A stretch of DNA of 64,000 nucleotides, taken from positions 36,360,321 through 36,424,320 of the forward strand of contig NC_134851.1 in assembly GCF_965363235.1 (NCBI RefSeq). Direction: 5' to 3'. Made by a program: the position numbers and the translations under genes. Origin of the DNA: Mytilus galloprovincialis (lineage: Eukaryota; Mollusca; Bivalvia; Mytilida; Mytilidae). Under the pieces are notes generated by a model, which saw only the letters and a program-made list of their open reading frames with translations, searched no databases and was not told the DNA's origin. Positions within the stretch are counted from its first letter, which is position 1. Every line of letters starts with the position of its first letter. Of this stretch, positions 49,106 through 60,230 are shown in pieces.

Positions 49106-52100
49106 ATGTTGAGAATAGTTATCGGTTTGGTTTGCGTTTTTAGAGTAATCCATGCAATTGGTAAGTATATACATTTTGTATATTTGGTTAGAAATATACT
49201 GCATGGTAGGGTCAAACGACAATGCAGAATGAATATTTAGAACGAAACCTTGTCAACACATTATTTGGACTACAATCGACCAGTCTTTGCTTTTCACCCT
49301 TTATGCCGCGTGCCACGCAAATAATTATCAAATACCAATTTTAAAGTCTTTGGTGAAACCGAGGCATCTCTCCTTAAAGGAGAACACATAACCACGAGTC
49401 CTCCAATGCGGTAATATTATCGTATTAACATGATGCTTACGTTCTGTGAACTCCTTAAACAAATTAAAATGTGTAGAAATGTTTTTAGGAAATCATTTTA
49501 CATTCTACACATTTACTCTATCATCATTAGAATACTAGCGTTTGACCTGTTTAATATTTGCAATCGTATTTGTAAATAATTTTGTATCTTGCTATCTATA
49601 TGACGACATTAAAAACGTTTTTTTTTTCTTCAGATTTCTATCTTTTATAACTATCTAACGTGACGGTACCCAAATTGCACCTATTTTGACAGTTTTTTCA
49701 CCTACGTTTTTTTATGATAAAGATAAAAATGTCCATTCTGTGTTTATTTTGTAGCCGTATTCTTCTTTATTATATAGCTATACCAATTTTATTTTTAATC
49801 CATATGGTCTAAACTGACCTCCAAACCATCAATGATTTTGAAATGAAGAGTACCCAAATTGCATCCATGCTTAAATTAGCATCGTCAAAAGTCTAATAAC
49901 AGAGCTTTTGTTTAATTTCTTCAAATAATTTTAACAATTGGATATTAGTCCATGCTTACTCTTCATTTTTTTTTAAATAAACACTTGTTACACATTGTAT
50001 TTGATCATTTTAAAAAGATGACGTTTTGATGACGTCTTATGGCGGCGTTTCAGTACATTTGCTTTTTCAGTAAACACTTCATCTATTGATAAATACTGTG
50101 AAAGTTTTGTGCATATCTGAATATTTTTACCTATGTTGAAAGATGTGCATAGTATCAAATCATAAAAATACAAATTGTGTAGTCTCTAGGAAATTTCGCT
50201 AGATGTCCGCTGCTATTTTTGTTAAATAAGTGCAATTTGGGTACTCGGTGCAATTTGGGTACCCTTACGTTATCTATCTATATATCTATCTATCCATCTA
50301 TTATTTCTGTCCATTTATTTGCAAATCATTTCATAAAAATATATGACGACTTTAAAATAGTTTTTACTTTGTTTTAGATTGTCCAGATGGTAAGTGATGT
50401 TGATTTTTTTAACTACTAAGTATTTTATACTTCAAGAATAGATTACCTCAGCTTTATTTGGTATGCATTTCTCAACACTCTACAGGCAATTCTTACTTGA
50501 TTTGGTCATTTTATCATTTTGTTTCAAGTGTCACTGTTGAGTATTTTGTAAACGCATTGCTCATTTGGCTTACAAAATTATCAGCTTTACTTTTTATCTT
50601 GAATGAATTTTGTGATCTATTTCAATAAGAATTAAAATTATAGTAATTGAAAAAATTTCCGGCATGTTTCAGCCCTTAAATTGTCTCAAAATGTTATTCT
50701 TCTTTTACAAAGTTGATTTTGGATAAACACTTATCAACTTACCTTCCACATGAGCACATTTATTATTTTCTATCCACTGAAAAATTGATTTTACTTTCCA
50801 ATCCATCACCAAGAAAAAATGGTGAAAAGACAACATCAACGTAAATGCTTAGAGTGTTTACACGTTTTCACGTCTTTGAAATTAAAAAGTATGGATTGAA
50901 ACATGACGTCGTTCATGTAGTAAACTTACTATAACGGAATATAACTTCAACTATTCAATGCCTTCTTCTATTATTCCGATTATCATACATGGAACCTTCC
51001 ATTTATTCATAATCTAAATATATAGCTGACTACTTTAATATTTATTTTGTATAGTTAAGAAAAAAAAATCCAAACAATCATATGCCATTACTATTTTGTC
51101 CAGCATTTTCCAAACACCTATTTATTGATATAAGCTTTTTCAGACCTGGATTTTTGTTCTATAAATTTTAAGTTTTGAAATACTAACAGTTCCAAAATAT
51201 TAACAGGCATGTGTGTGTTATGTTGTAGCATTTCGAAAAAATGACGATTATAACAATTACTTGGTACGTAATTGTGCAATCATTTCATATGTCCACCATT
51301 TGTATGTAAAAGTACAACCATGACTTAGCTTTAACTCTAGCAAGAAGTGTATAGATTGCATTTTTTTCAGAAATATGTGTGACAGAAAATTGTAAAAACT
51401 TTCCAAACGCCGTACCCAAGTATGTATTACGTATTATGAGTTACGATCATTCGTTGAACATATGTTTAGTATTCTTAATTTTAGATTCATTATTATAGGA
51501 ATACTCATTCGTTTGTCTATAAAGGCAACAATAGTATACCGCTGTTCGAAATTCATAAATCGATTGAGGAAAAAAACAAACAAATCCGGGTTACAAACTA
51601 AAACTGAGGGAAATGCATCAAATATAAGAGGAGAACTACGACACAACGGAAATACAACATTTAAATGTAACACACAGAGAAACGAACTATAATATAAAAA
51701 TGGCCATTTTCCTGACTTGGTACAGGACATCTATATCATGGTTTATTTTTGTTATCTTTCTTAAGTCCTGTATTTGTATGTAAAGGTATAACCATGGCTT
51801 AACAAGAAGTGTATAAATAGACATGTTAGATAGATAACTATTGTTGACAATTGAGAGTCGAGAGTCTATAGTTGAGACATTTAAATTAGGGACCATCTCA
51901 AAAAAATAAAATAATTATCATTGATTTACACGTTACAATAACAACTTTTATCATTGCTATCTGAGCGCGTATCCAGCCAAAATGATAAGGGGAATCCATA
52001 ATCTGGACTCCACGAAACGTTCACATAATTGAATAATTAAAAAAATATATATTCAGAGGAACTTGTTGACAGAACGATTTATAGACAAACATGGAAGATA

Positions 52101-55100
52101 TGTTCACAGCAAAAATGCTTATTTGTATAATTAAACCAACTGACTGCACAAGGTTCTTTAACGAGATGTTGACTTTGGTACTTCTTATAATAAGACCCCC
52201 TCCAGATCCTCTTATATATCTTAACAACAGAAGAAGACGTCTGGAATGGCAGAAATATGCTCTTTTCTTCACATCGATACGATTTCTACCTATTCACTGG
52301 TGAAATATCTGATACAATGATTCCGATGCTGAATTTACTTTGAAATAGGATACTGAATGTTGGGACTCGAGGACGTCCACATAAGTTGTCTCCCAGAAAT
52401 CGACTTTTGTGGCTAAGAACATATCCGTGTTATTCGATTTTGTCTTTGTTATTTGAAGTTTCTTCATTGAATGCGTCATATACATTTGCTGGAATAGTAC
52501 CGTTGTAATGGGAGATATTTTCTCCATTGGATTGACCGTCAAGTGCTTTCATTGCCCTTGCAAGGCGGATGGCCAGGAATGCCGAGCCACAGGAACAGTT
52601 TTTTCCGGACATAGACATATGCACTGTATACACACCCAGGCTTTGAATGACACCCAAAATCACATACGACTAGTACGAAGCGGGTTCCTTGGCCACCAAA
52701 ATGATCACAACAATTCAATTCGATGCAAGATATAGGATACGGACTACAACTTAATTTCCCAGAGAACCTTTTTTATATTAGCGGATGAAATATATGCTAA
52801 CCGCTATCCATTAATGACGCCTTACAAAAGACACCAATTGCGAAATAAAACAAGAATAGACCGTGCTAAATGCAAGAAACTCAATCAGAGAATGCAGAGT
52901 TAATGTCGAACATACCATTCCCAGACTCAAATGTTAGAAAGTACTTGGTACATAGTGGCGTCATACGCGCTGGAGAATAACTCAGATTGTTGAACTTTGC
53001 GCTGGTTTGGTAGAAAGAGGGCACAATTTAATTGACTGAAAATAATAAAATCCTTACTTTAAAATGTTTCATTTGGGTTAACGTAATAAATTATAATAAA
53101 TTATGTTACATGTATCAATAGAAAAATATAATTACTTCTTTTGAAACGACCCCTTTAAAATGTTTATTATCTCTCGAGTCTCGTTTGTTGTTTGTCAAAA
53201 GTATTCACTTATCTAACGCGTCTATTTATTGGGTATTCATCTTTTTAACTCAGATTATATTTGCAAAAACATACTGGAGAAAGACTTGTGGTAAACTAAT
53301 AATTCATTTATCGGAGGATATCAAATCTATATGAAGCATTGTATGAAAATTGGTGGGATTTCTTTCTACTTGGTCATTTTCAAAGTATCTTAAAATTTTC
53401 AATACTATTCAAGATATTATAGTTTAACACCTATGGGATTAGTAAATGACAACGGCGTAGTTTAAACAAGTACTATTCTTAAAGAATATTTCTCATATAT
53501 GATTTTGCTTACCATTCCGGATCACATGAGATAACACCCGGTTCTAGGTAGAAGTTGTAGTATTCAATATTTAGTTTTCTATTTGGTGTTTTGTCGTTTG
53601 ATTTTGAGTCATGTCAACTGTTTTTAGTATAATAATTGCAAATGTGCTTTTTGGATCGTTCGTCTCTCTTTTTCATAATCATAAATATTCAAATTTGATT
53701 CATTTTTGATAATTTTCCGAGTTTGACACGTGACATCGTCGAGCGCAACAAATACAAGGGAAATAATCAATTTTTATACACTTTTAAAGATTGATTAATC
53801 CCTGGTTTTTAATCCGATCTTCTATAATAGTGACGATTTTTATTGGCAGGAGCAGCTGGAAAAACCGGAAAGAACAATGCACTGACCTCCGACTGTGAAA
53901 CGGGCAAACATAGGTCAACTAAGATCGAAGTGGTACTGACCTGCTGCTGTTTTTATATTACATGTATATTAGTTCCGAATGGAAGAAGTATTCAGGAATG
54001 TTATTTTCTGTTGAAGAAATATTGATGGATTTCTTTGTTTAAAGAATACGGGGTGCAAATATTTTTTCCACTGAAAATCTGATTAACAGAATTGTTCATG
54101 GCAAAGTTTTTATATGCATTTCCTACGGTACGGTCTGTCTCTATCTCTTTCTTTCTTATTGTTGAAGGCCTTACTGTTGCTTACATCAAATTGAACTTTG
54201 GTGCAAAATTGTGTCATTATCAACCATTCGACATCCCTTTTCAGGTTCAATCCACCATTTTCTACATTAAAAAAAGGACTGTACCAAGTCAGGAATATGA
54301 CAGATGTTGATCATTCGTTTGATGTGTTTTATCCTTTGATTTTGCCATTTGATTAGGGACTTTCCGTTTTGAATTTTCCTCTGAGTTCAGTATTTTTGTG
54401 ATTTCATTTTTTCTTATTTTTTAATTTGTAACGTGGATTACATTTACGTTGACACTTCGACATTGGTTTGAACTCACAGCCTTAGGACTGGCAGGCTTGT
54501 AATTTCTGAAAATGAAATCGTTTGACTTCGTTCACATCGAGGTCCTTACAACTTCGGTAATTCGATGGAAAACGGAAATGGGGAATGTGTAAAAAGAGAC
54601 AACAAACCGACCATAGAATAACTATATAATGTTTTTTTCATTAATAATTTATTTTTCTTTATAGAGCCCACGCTGTAAATGAAAACTGTACGTGCTATTT
54701 TGAAGTAGACGGAAAGAAAATAGAATCGTTCTTATGTAAGTTTACGACTTTTCAGCATCTATTATTTTATTTCATTTTACAACGCACACGATGTATTTAA
54801 ATAGCCTTCCATATAGACGTACTCTGTAGATCCAAAGTATAAAAAGTCAAACACATTAAACCTTTTTTGCCCGACTATTTTTATCCCTTCGACTTAAAAC
54901 CAAATTTTCTATAAAACGGAGAGAGTCAGATACAAAAGAGAATTTCAAAACTTAAATAGTAGAAGGAACACTGATACACGCATTGGCGAAAAAAGCAATA
55001 ATTCTCCATGTTTAGCGGATATAGATCATACATAAAATTCAGAACTGAAATGGGGAATATGTCAAAGAGATAACAATCGGACATAAGAGCAGAAAAACAG

Positions 55101-58100
55101 CCGAAGACCATCAATGGGTCTTTAACGCAGCGAGAAAAACCCTCTCCCAGAGGCGGGCAGCTGACCCCTATGTATACTAAATCTAACATAAACAGCAGCA
55201 GTTGTCCTTTTCTAGATTTAGACATTTCAATTTCAAACGGGAAACTTCATACTAAAATTTAAGAAAAAAAGAGACGATTTTTCATTTCCTATTGTTAATT
55301 TTCCTTTTTTAGACGGCGATGTGCATTTGGCTCCATCATACGGTGTTTATATATCCCAACTCGTTCGGTATGCCCGTGTGTGTTCGGATGTCATAGATTT
55401 TAAAGAACGTAATCAATGCATCACTGGTAAATTGCTGTGTCAGGGATTTCGATACCATAAATTACTTATAACTTTTACTAAATTCTTTCATAGATACAAA
55501 GATTTGATTAGTAAATTTGGCTATACCTGTAGAAAACTTATTAAAAATGGTATTTCACATCCTAAATCTTATGGTAATATTGTACTTAAAGCGAGGAAAT
55601 CACTATGTGATCCGTATAAACTCATCGAACCTTTAAACATACTTATAAGTAAGGGTTATCGTACCAATATTGTAATTAGATCTCTGAATATAGTTTATAT
55701 TGGCACTAATATCGATTTTGTCATTAGCAAATTAAAACATAACTAAATTGTATCTTCTTTTGAGGCGGGATGTATAGAGACACAGACACGTTAATTTTTA
55801 TCTCTATAGAAGTTGCTCCTCACTATCCTACTACCTGTCGATACATTTATTTTTGGCATTGCACAAGTCATGTCTTCTCTGACTGTTCATGACGTTGAAA
55901 TACTAAATCCCTGGGGTGTGTTTTAGTTGATTTTAGTCTCTGATGCATGATTTTTTATTATTAATTGTTTTTGGCTTTTAACTAGCTGCCAGTAACTGCG
56001 AGTACTCTCAAATCGTACGTTCTTGTTAATTCGACCTGTTGATACTGTTTATAACTTTTTTGTTATTTTATATTTATATGGATCTTGTCTATATACCAGC
56101 TTCGATTATTTGGAATATTTTCTAAGTTTCACTACATTTGTATAAACTTCAAGATTTACCTGTATTTTTTTTAAAACCGTTTTTTCTTCTAAAGTGAATA
56201 TTTTCGAAGGGTTAAATATTTCGCAGTGGTGTCTTGACATGGCTTTGTTTGGACTTGTTTGTTTGCTTTTTGGCCTTGAATGTTTGTCCCTAATATTTTA
56301 TTAACTGTGCATTTGCATTCAGATATCGCAGATCAAATTTATTCGTTCATAGTGTATTAATGTACGTTTTTTGATTGAGTTAAGCCTGCCAATTGATATT
56401 TTATCGTGTGTTTTTCTATGTTGTGATGTTATGCTATTGTTTCAGAAAAAGGGAAAAGGTTTGGATCCATTAAAACGTGTAACTCGCTGCAAATGTTTGC
56501 ACCTGTCCTAAGTTAGGAATCTGATGTACAGTAGTTGTCGTTTGTTTATGTAATTTATACGTATATCTCTTTTCTCGTTTTTTTAATTTTATATAGATTA
56601 GACTGTTGGTTTTCCCGTTTGAATGGTTTTACACTAGTAATTTTGGGGCCCGTTATAGCTTGTTGTTCGGTGTGAGCCAAGGTTCAGTGTTGAAGGCCGT
56701 ACATTGACCTATAATGGTTTACTTTTTTTTAATTGTTGTTTTGATGGAGAGTTGTCTCATTGGCACTCACACCACATCTTCCTATATCTAGCTCAGTGAA
56801 AATAGACGCCACACTTAACTCCAAAACATATAAATGAACTAAAATTTAAAACGCATACAAGACTAACAAAGGCCAGGGCTCAAGACTGGACAAAGGCGCA
56901 ACAATATGCGGTGGGGTTAAACATGTTTTGTGCGATTTCAACCCCTCTCCCTATACCTATAAAATTCACGTGTTGAATGTGTATCTACCATGCTATTTAA
57001 AATCGTTTTGGGACTTCGAACAGTATTCAACAAAAGGGAAATAATAAACAAATACATATATTCGTATTCGAGAGGTTTCTTTAATTTCGCCAATCTGTCG
57101 GTCTTTTTAGTACACTCATTATTTTATGTCTTTAATGCAGCCACAAAAAAAAACGTATCCAGAGGTGGGCAGCTGTCCCCTATGAATAAAATTTCTATAC
57201 CTATTTTATGTTTAGAAAGACAATATTTGTGGATGTGCATTTATTTTCTTTTGGAGTAATGTTAGATGTTGTCAAACGCTTTTATATCTTTTATATTCTA
57301 GGCGACATAGAGCACGTTTGCACTGCTGACAATCCAATATATCCATGCGAGTATCCTTTGCCATGCCAAGAACAGAAGTGTGCAAAGTACCCTGCAGCAA
57401 AGTGCTAGTAAGTTGTTTTCATATATGTAATTGTGGGGATGGGGATTTAAATCATAATAGCACACATTAATAAGTATTGTTTTATATTTTGCAAATTTCT
57501 TGACATTGATTGTATTTATTTCATTTAATCTGACGTTGCAGCACTGATACATCACACCTTTGTCTAACATTTTCGTGTATGAAGTCTTGTCCATGACAAA
57601 AAATATAAGGCAGTGACATTAAAGGAAAAATGTACAATTTCTGATAAATTGAGATATGTGCCAGACGCGCGTCTTGTCTACAAAAGACTCATCAGTGACG
57701 CTCGAATCCAAAAAAGTTTAAAAGGCCAAATACATACGCAATTGAAGAGCATTGAGGACCAAAATTCATAAAGGTGTTGCCAAATACAGCTAAGGTTATC
57801 TATTCCTGAGGTAGAAAAGCCTTAGTATTTCTAAAATTCAAAAGTTTTGTAAACAGTTAATATATAAATATGACCATATCAATGCTAATTCATATCAACG
57901 CAGAAGTATTGACTTCTGGGCTGGTGATACCCTCGGAGATTTATAACTCCACCAGCAGTGTCATCGGCCCAGTGGTTGTACAAAAGTCTCATCAGTGACG
58001 CTCAAATTGATAATCTTTTCATAGAATTGAAAATGGGTTACTGCTTTTTCTTTAATTTGTCTATATTTTCATACAGCAACTATGTGTGTGGAACGTGTAG

Positions 58101-59038
58101 AGCTGATTTTTTTGTTGGCAACGTTAATAGGACCGCTGAGTGTGGGTATGTAAATACATTCTTAATAACATTATTTAAAAGTTTAGAAGATGTGGTTTAT
58201 CCAATGCAATAAGACTCTCCACCAGAGAACAAATGACGTATATAATCAAATCTATTCATTGATTTGGATGCTGTCGTATGCATATGTTAATATAAAATTG
58301 TTATAGTTGAACATGCTGAATGAACTTGACAGATAAAAACTGCACATGCATTTGTGTTCAATCAACCATGTAAAAACAGTCAATTGCGGAAATCTTTCTT
58401 TGCAACGATTGAATTCATTTGTCAAATATAACTGTATTATACGAATTGATTATGCATTGCTTTATACATGTGTATACCTCTATAAGCTCTTTGTTAAGCA
58501 GACTGAAAATGTGCATGCTTTTCTTTATACTGTCTTTGGATTTTAGACACGCTTGTGGACCAACAATGAATATTAATTACAACAACATAAAATATTTAAA
58601 AAAATTATCATCTTCATCTGAAACCATCCTAAGTCAAATATCGTTCATGACATATCAAAATGAATACGTGAAGTGTCCAAAGAAACAAGTGCTGAAAAGA
58701 GGGGCGAACGATACCAGAGGGACAGTCAAATTCATAGATCGAAAATAAACTGACAACGCCATGGTCAAAAAAGAAAAATACAAACAGACAAAGAACAATA
58801 CACAAAACAAAAAATTGAAAACTAAAGACTAAGCAAAACGAACCCACCCAAAAACTTAGGCTTATCTCAGGTGTATCGAAGAGTAAGCAGATCCTGCTCA
58901 TGTGGCACCCGTCGTGTTGTTCATATTATTACAAACCCGGTAAATAGTCAAAAAGACTTCAGGCTAATAGTTATATTCTGACCAGAGTACCAAGTATGCA
59001 TTTCGATTACATCTATACACCATTTTAATTTTAGGTGA
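49106..59038 (+). CDS. Small secreted 14-cysteine protein, seven exons
   Basis: Exons: 49106-49160, 50378-50389 (12 nt), 51371-51419, 54665-54735, 57302-57407, 58077-58145 and 59035-59038. All introns are GT-AG with matching phases, giving 121 residues. Residues 1-17 are a hydrophobic signal peptide (MLRIVIGLVCVF...). The mature part has 14 cysteines at about 20, 25, 30, 47, 49, 63, 69, 78, 84, 89, 97, 102, 105 and 120. The second half (PCEYPLPCQEQKCAKYPAAKC, split over exons; NYVCGTCRADFF) resembles a cysteine module common in mollusc secreted and shell-matrix proteins (pattern C...C....C...P.A.C..NYC.GC.A.F). The first half looks like a diverged copy. Sequons NCT (46) and NRT (115) are present. 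The function is unknown; an extracellular matrix, inhibitor or defence role is possible. The last exon, a single Gly and stop, is the least certain part. The AATAAA at 59173 fits it. Confidence 0.75.
49657..50271. mobile_element. Inverted-repeat DNA element with GGTACCCAAATTGCAC ends
   Basis: Left end AACGTGACGGTACCCAAATT, right end GGGTACCCTTACGTT, giving terminal inverted repeats of about 27 bp. ATCT lies outside both ends. The right side is next to a TCTA microsatellite (50271-50303), so the ATCT match is weak evidence. The end sequence is repeated just inside the right end and once in the interior (49848). No protein. It lies in intron 1 of the secreted-protein gene. Confidence 0.65.
51590..51730. 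repeat. Family F dispersed repeat
   Basis: AACTGAGGGAAATGCATCAA, AGAGGAGAACTACGACACAA and TTTTCCTGACTTGGTACAGG match pieces at 36.56, 47.28 and 54.28 kb. Lies in intron 3 of the secreted-protein gene. Confidence 0.7.
51740..53840. other. Intronic stretch with uncharacterised open frames
   Basis: Several overlapping 60-83 residue frames on both strands at 52.0-52.75 kb form a denser cluster than nearby. None shows a domain I recognise. This may be the remains of a mobile element or gene. A family F-like piece lies at 53540-53605. Confidence 0.35.
54280..54625. repeat. Family F piece followed by family G piece
   Basis: CTGTACCAAGTCAGGAATAT at 54280 is family F in the other orientation. GGAAATGGGGAATGTGT at 54570 is family G. 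Both lie in intron 3, just before exon 4 of the secreted-protein gene. Confidence 0.65.
55040..55200. repeat. Family G dispersed repeat
   Basis: AATGGGGAATATGTCAAAGA, CAGAGGCGGGCAGCTGACC. A short related piece recurs at 57150-57190 (CAGAGGTGGGCAGCTGTCCC). Confidence 0.7.
55316..55746 (+). mobile_element. C-terminal piece of a retroelement reverse-transcriptase protein
   Basis: An open stretch of about 143 residues contains APSYGVYISQLVRYARVC, KLLCQGFRYHKL and KFFHRYKDLISKFG. This is a pattern I associate with the region downstream of the polymerase domain in a retroelement family common in bivalves and cnidarians. The family (LINE or Penelope-like) is not settled. The 5' part is absent, so it is a broken, truncated fossil. 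About 700 bp of probable 3' tail follows. It lies in intron 4 of the secreted-protein gene, same strand. Confidence 0.65.
56470..56795 (+). repeat. Family B dispersed repeat, long copy
   Basis: CCTGTCCTAAGTTAGGAATC, TTTTGGGGCCCGTTATAGCT, GGTGTGAGCCAAGGTTC and GTTGTCTCATTGGCACTCAC. Intron 4 of the secreted-protein gene. Confidence 0.8.
57650..57990 (-). repeat. Family A repeat, nearly full, reversed
   Basis: CCAGACGCGCGTCTTGTCTA, GAGCATTGAGGACC, then CTGGGCTGGTGATACCCTCG and CACCAGCAGTGTCATCGGCC, the reverse complement of the 4.7-5.8 kb units. It ends about 90 bp before exon 6 of the secreted-protein gene. Confidence 0.85.
58695..58945. repeat. Family D dispersed repeat, copy 2
   Basis: GAGGGACAGTCAAATTCATA, AATAAACTGACAACGCCATG, GTAAGCAGATCCTGCTCATG, as at 12056-12330. 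Last intron of the secreted-protein gene. Confidence 0.85.
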
Positions 59039-59172
59039 TGACTGGTACTTCGAAGAAACAGCCAATGATTGAGTGTGACAAATGAGAAAGAATTATCATC
59101 AAAATTGAAAATTAACTAATTGGGATAGAAAATAGACTTATTTGAATTAAAAATTTTAAAAAATGCGGTGAA

Positions 59173-59178
59173 AATAAA
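59173..59178 (+). terminator. Candidate poly(A) signal of the secreted-protein gene
   Basis: AATAAA about 135 nt after the proposed stop codon. Confidence 0.4.
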
Positions 59179-59719
59179 CTTATTTGAATTGAAAATTATG
59201 TGTTTTCAGTTCTACAACTTGACGAAAGTATATTTTCTTTCATCAAAATGTAGTAAATGTTATTCATATTATTCGTTGGTTGTGTTTTTTGTAGTATAAT
59301 TTTCTCCGTCCTCGGTGGTAACGCAGTTGAGTGCACGCACCGAGTGCTGGAGAGGTTTAGTGTTTCATCAACGACTGGACCAAACCATAAATTGTAAAAA
59401 TTTTATATGCTGTTACTTCCGTATTATGTTGCATTTAGGGGTCAAAGTTAAAACTGATCTGCAAGGAGTCAAAATCTATGTCCGGTATTATGCGATGACT
59501 TTCTGCGGGTTGTTAACTAGAAGTGAAATTCAGGTCTTGCTTTTCGGTCTATTAAAATGCAATGTTTATCTTCATTTCATCTAATCATGCATTCAATCTA
59601 GCATTGGGTGGTAATCAGCAATCCCTACATTTTGAGAAGGATTTGGGTTTTGCTAATTTGCTAATTTGCAGAGTATGTTGTAGCCATCCGATAACAACGG
59701 CACACACAGCACCAACACC

Positions 59720-60230
59720 TAACATTGTCAATATAGAGCGAAAATTATCTTCCATTTTCTTCGATGTGATTATTACTAAATAAAGCACAGGGTATTTCCT
59801 TTTCCTTGATCTCCAAATAAAGACGAATAAAAGAAAAAGATCTACATTTTGCTTGTATTTTAACTTTCCCAAAGAAAAGACATCTTGGACCGAGAAAAAT
59901 ATAATAAACAGGTTATAATTGTAAGAATGAATAAGAAGTAAAGTAAATAGTATGAGTTTCCGTAGTTAATTTTTACACAAAGCTGTAACCCGTAACATTG
60001 TCAATATAGAGCGAAAATTATCTCCTATTTCCTACCATGTGATTGTTACTAAATAAAGCACAGGGTATTTCCTTTTTATTGATTTCCACAGAAAGATGAA
60101 CGAAAGGAAATAATCCACATTTTACCTGTAATTAAAAAAAGTCTAAAAGGAAAGATAGCTGGGAACGAGTAAAATATAACAGAAAGGTAATAATTGTTAC
60201 GATAAATAAGAAGTAACGTGTACAGTATGG
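59720..60230. repeat. Tandem duplication of about 270 bp
   Basis: AACATTGTCAATATAGAGCG and ACTAAATAAAGCACAGGGTA occur at about 59722/59774 and again at 59993/60047, with diverged matching sequence up to about 59954 and 60229. The first copy overlaps the start of a 46-residue minus-strand frame with a hydrophobic stretch (59757-59618, MEDNFRSILTMLGVGAVC...). I cannot tell whether that frame is a gene. Confidence 0.7.

Noticed and set aside
51237-51271. Possible exon CATTTCG...TACTTG in the secreted-protein gene
   Set aside because: It has AG and GT borders, but including it shifts the frame of exon 3 to an early stop and loses the cysteine pattern.
53843-54025. Frame MAGAAGKTGKNN... as an exon of the secreted-protein gene
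   Set aside because: It follows an AG, but in the phase required after exon 3 it hits a stop, while exon 4 at 54665 fits.
58547-58748. Alternative last exon of the secreted-protein gene (HACGPTMN...)
   Set aside because: The phase fits, but it runs into a family D repeat and has low complexity. The exon at 59035 gives a compact end and a poly(A) signal. It could still be an isoform.
59307-59390. A second SINE head (CCTCGGTGGTAACGCAGTTG)
   Set aside because: It resembles an A box region, but no B box or tail follows at the right distance.
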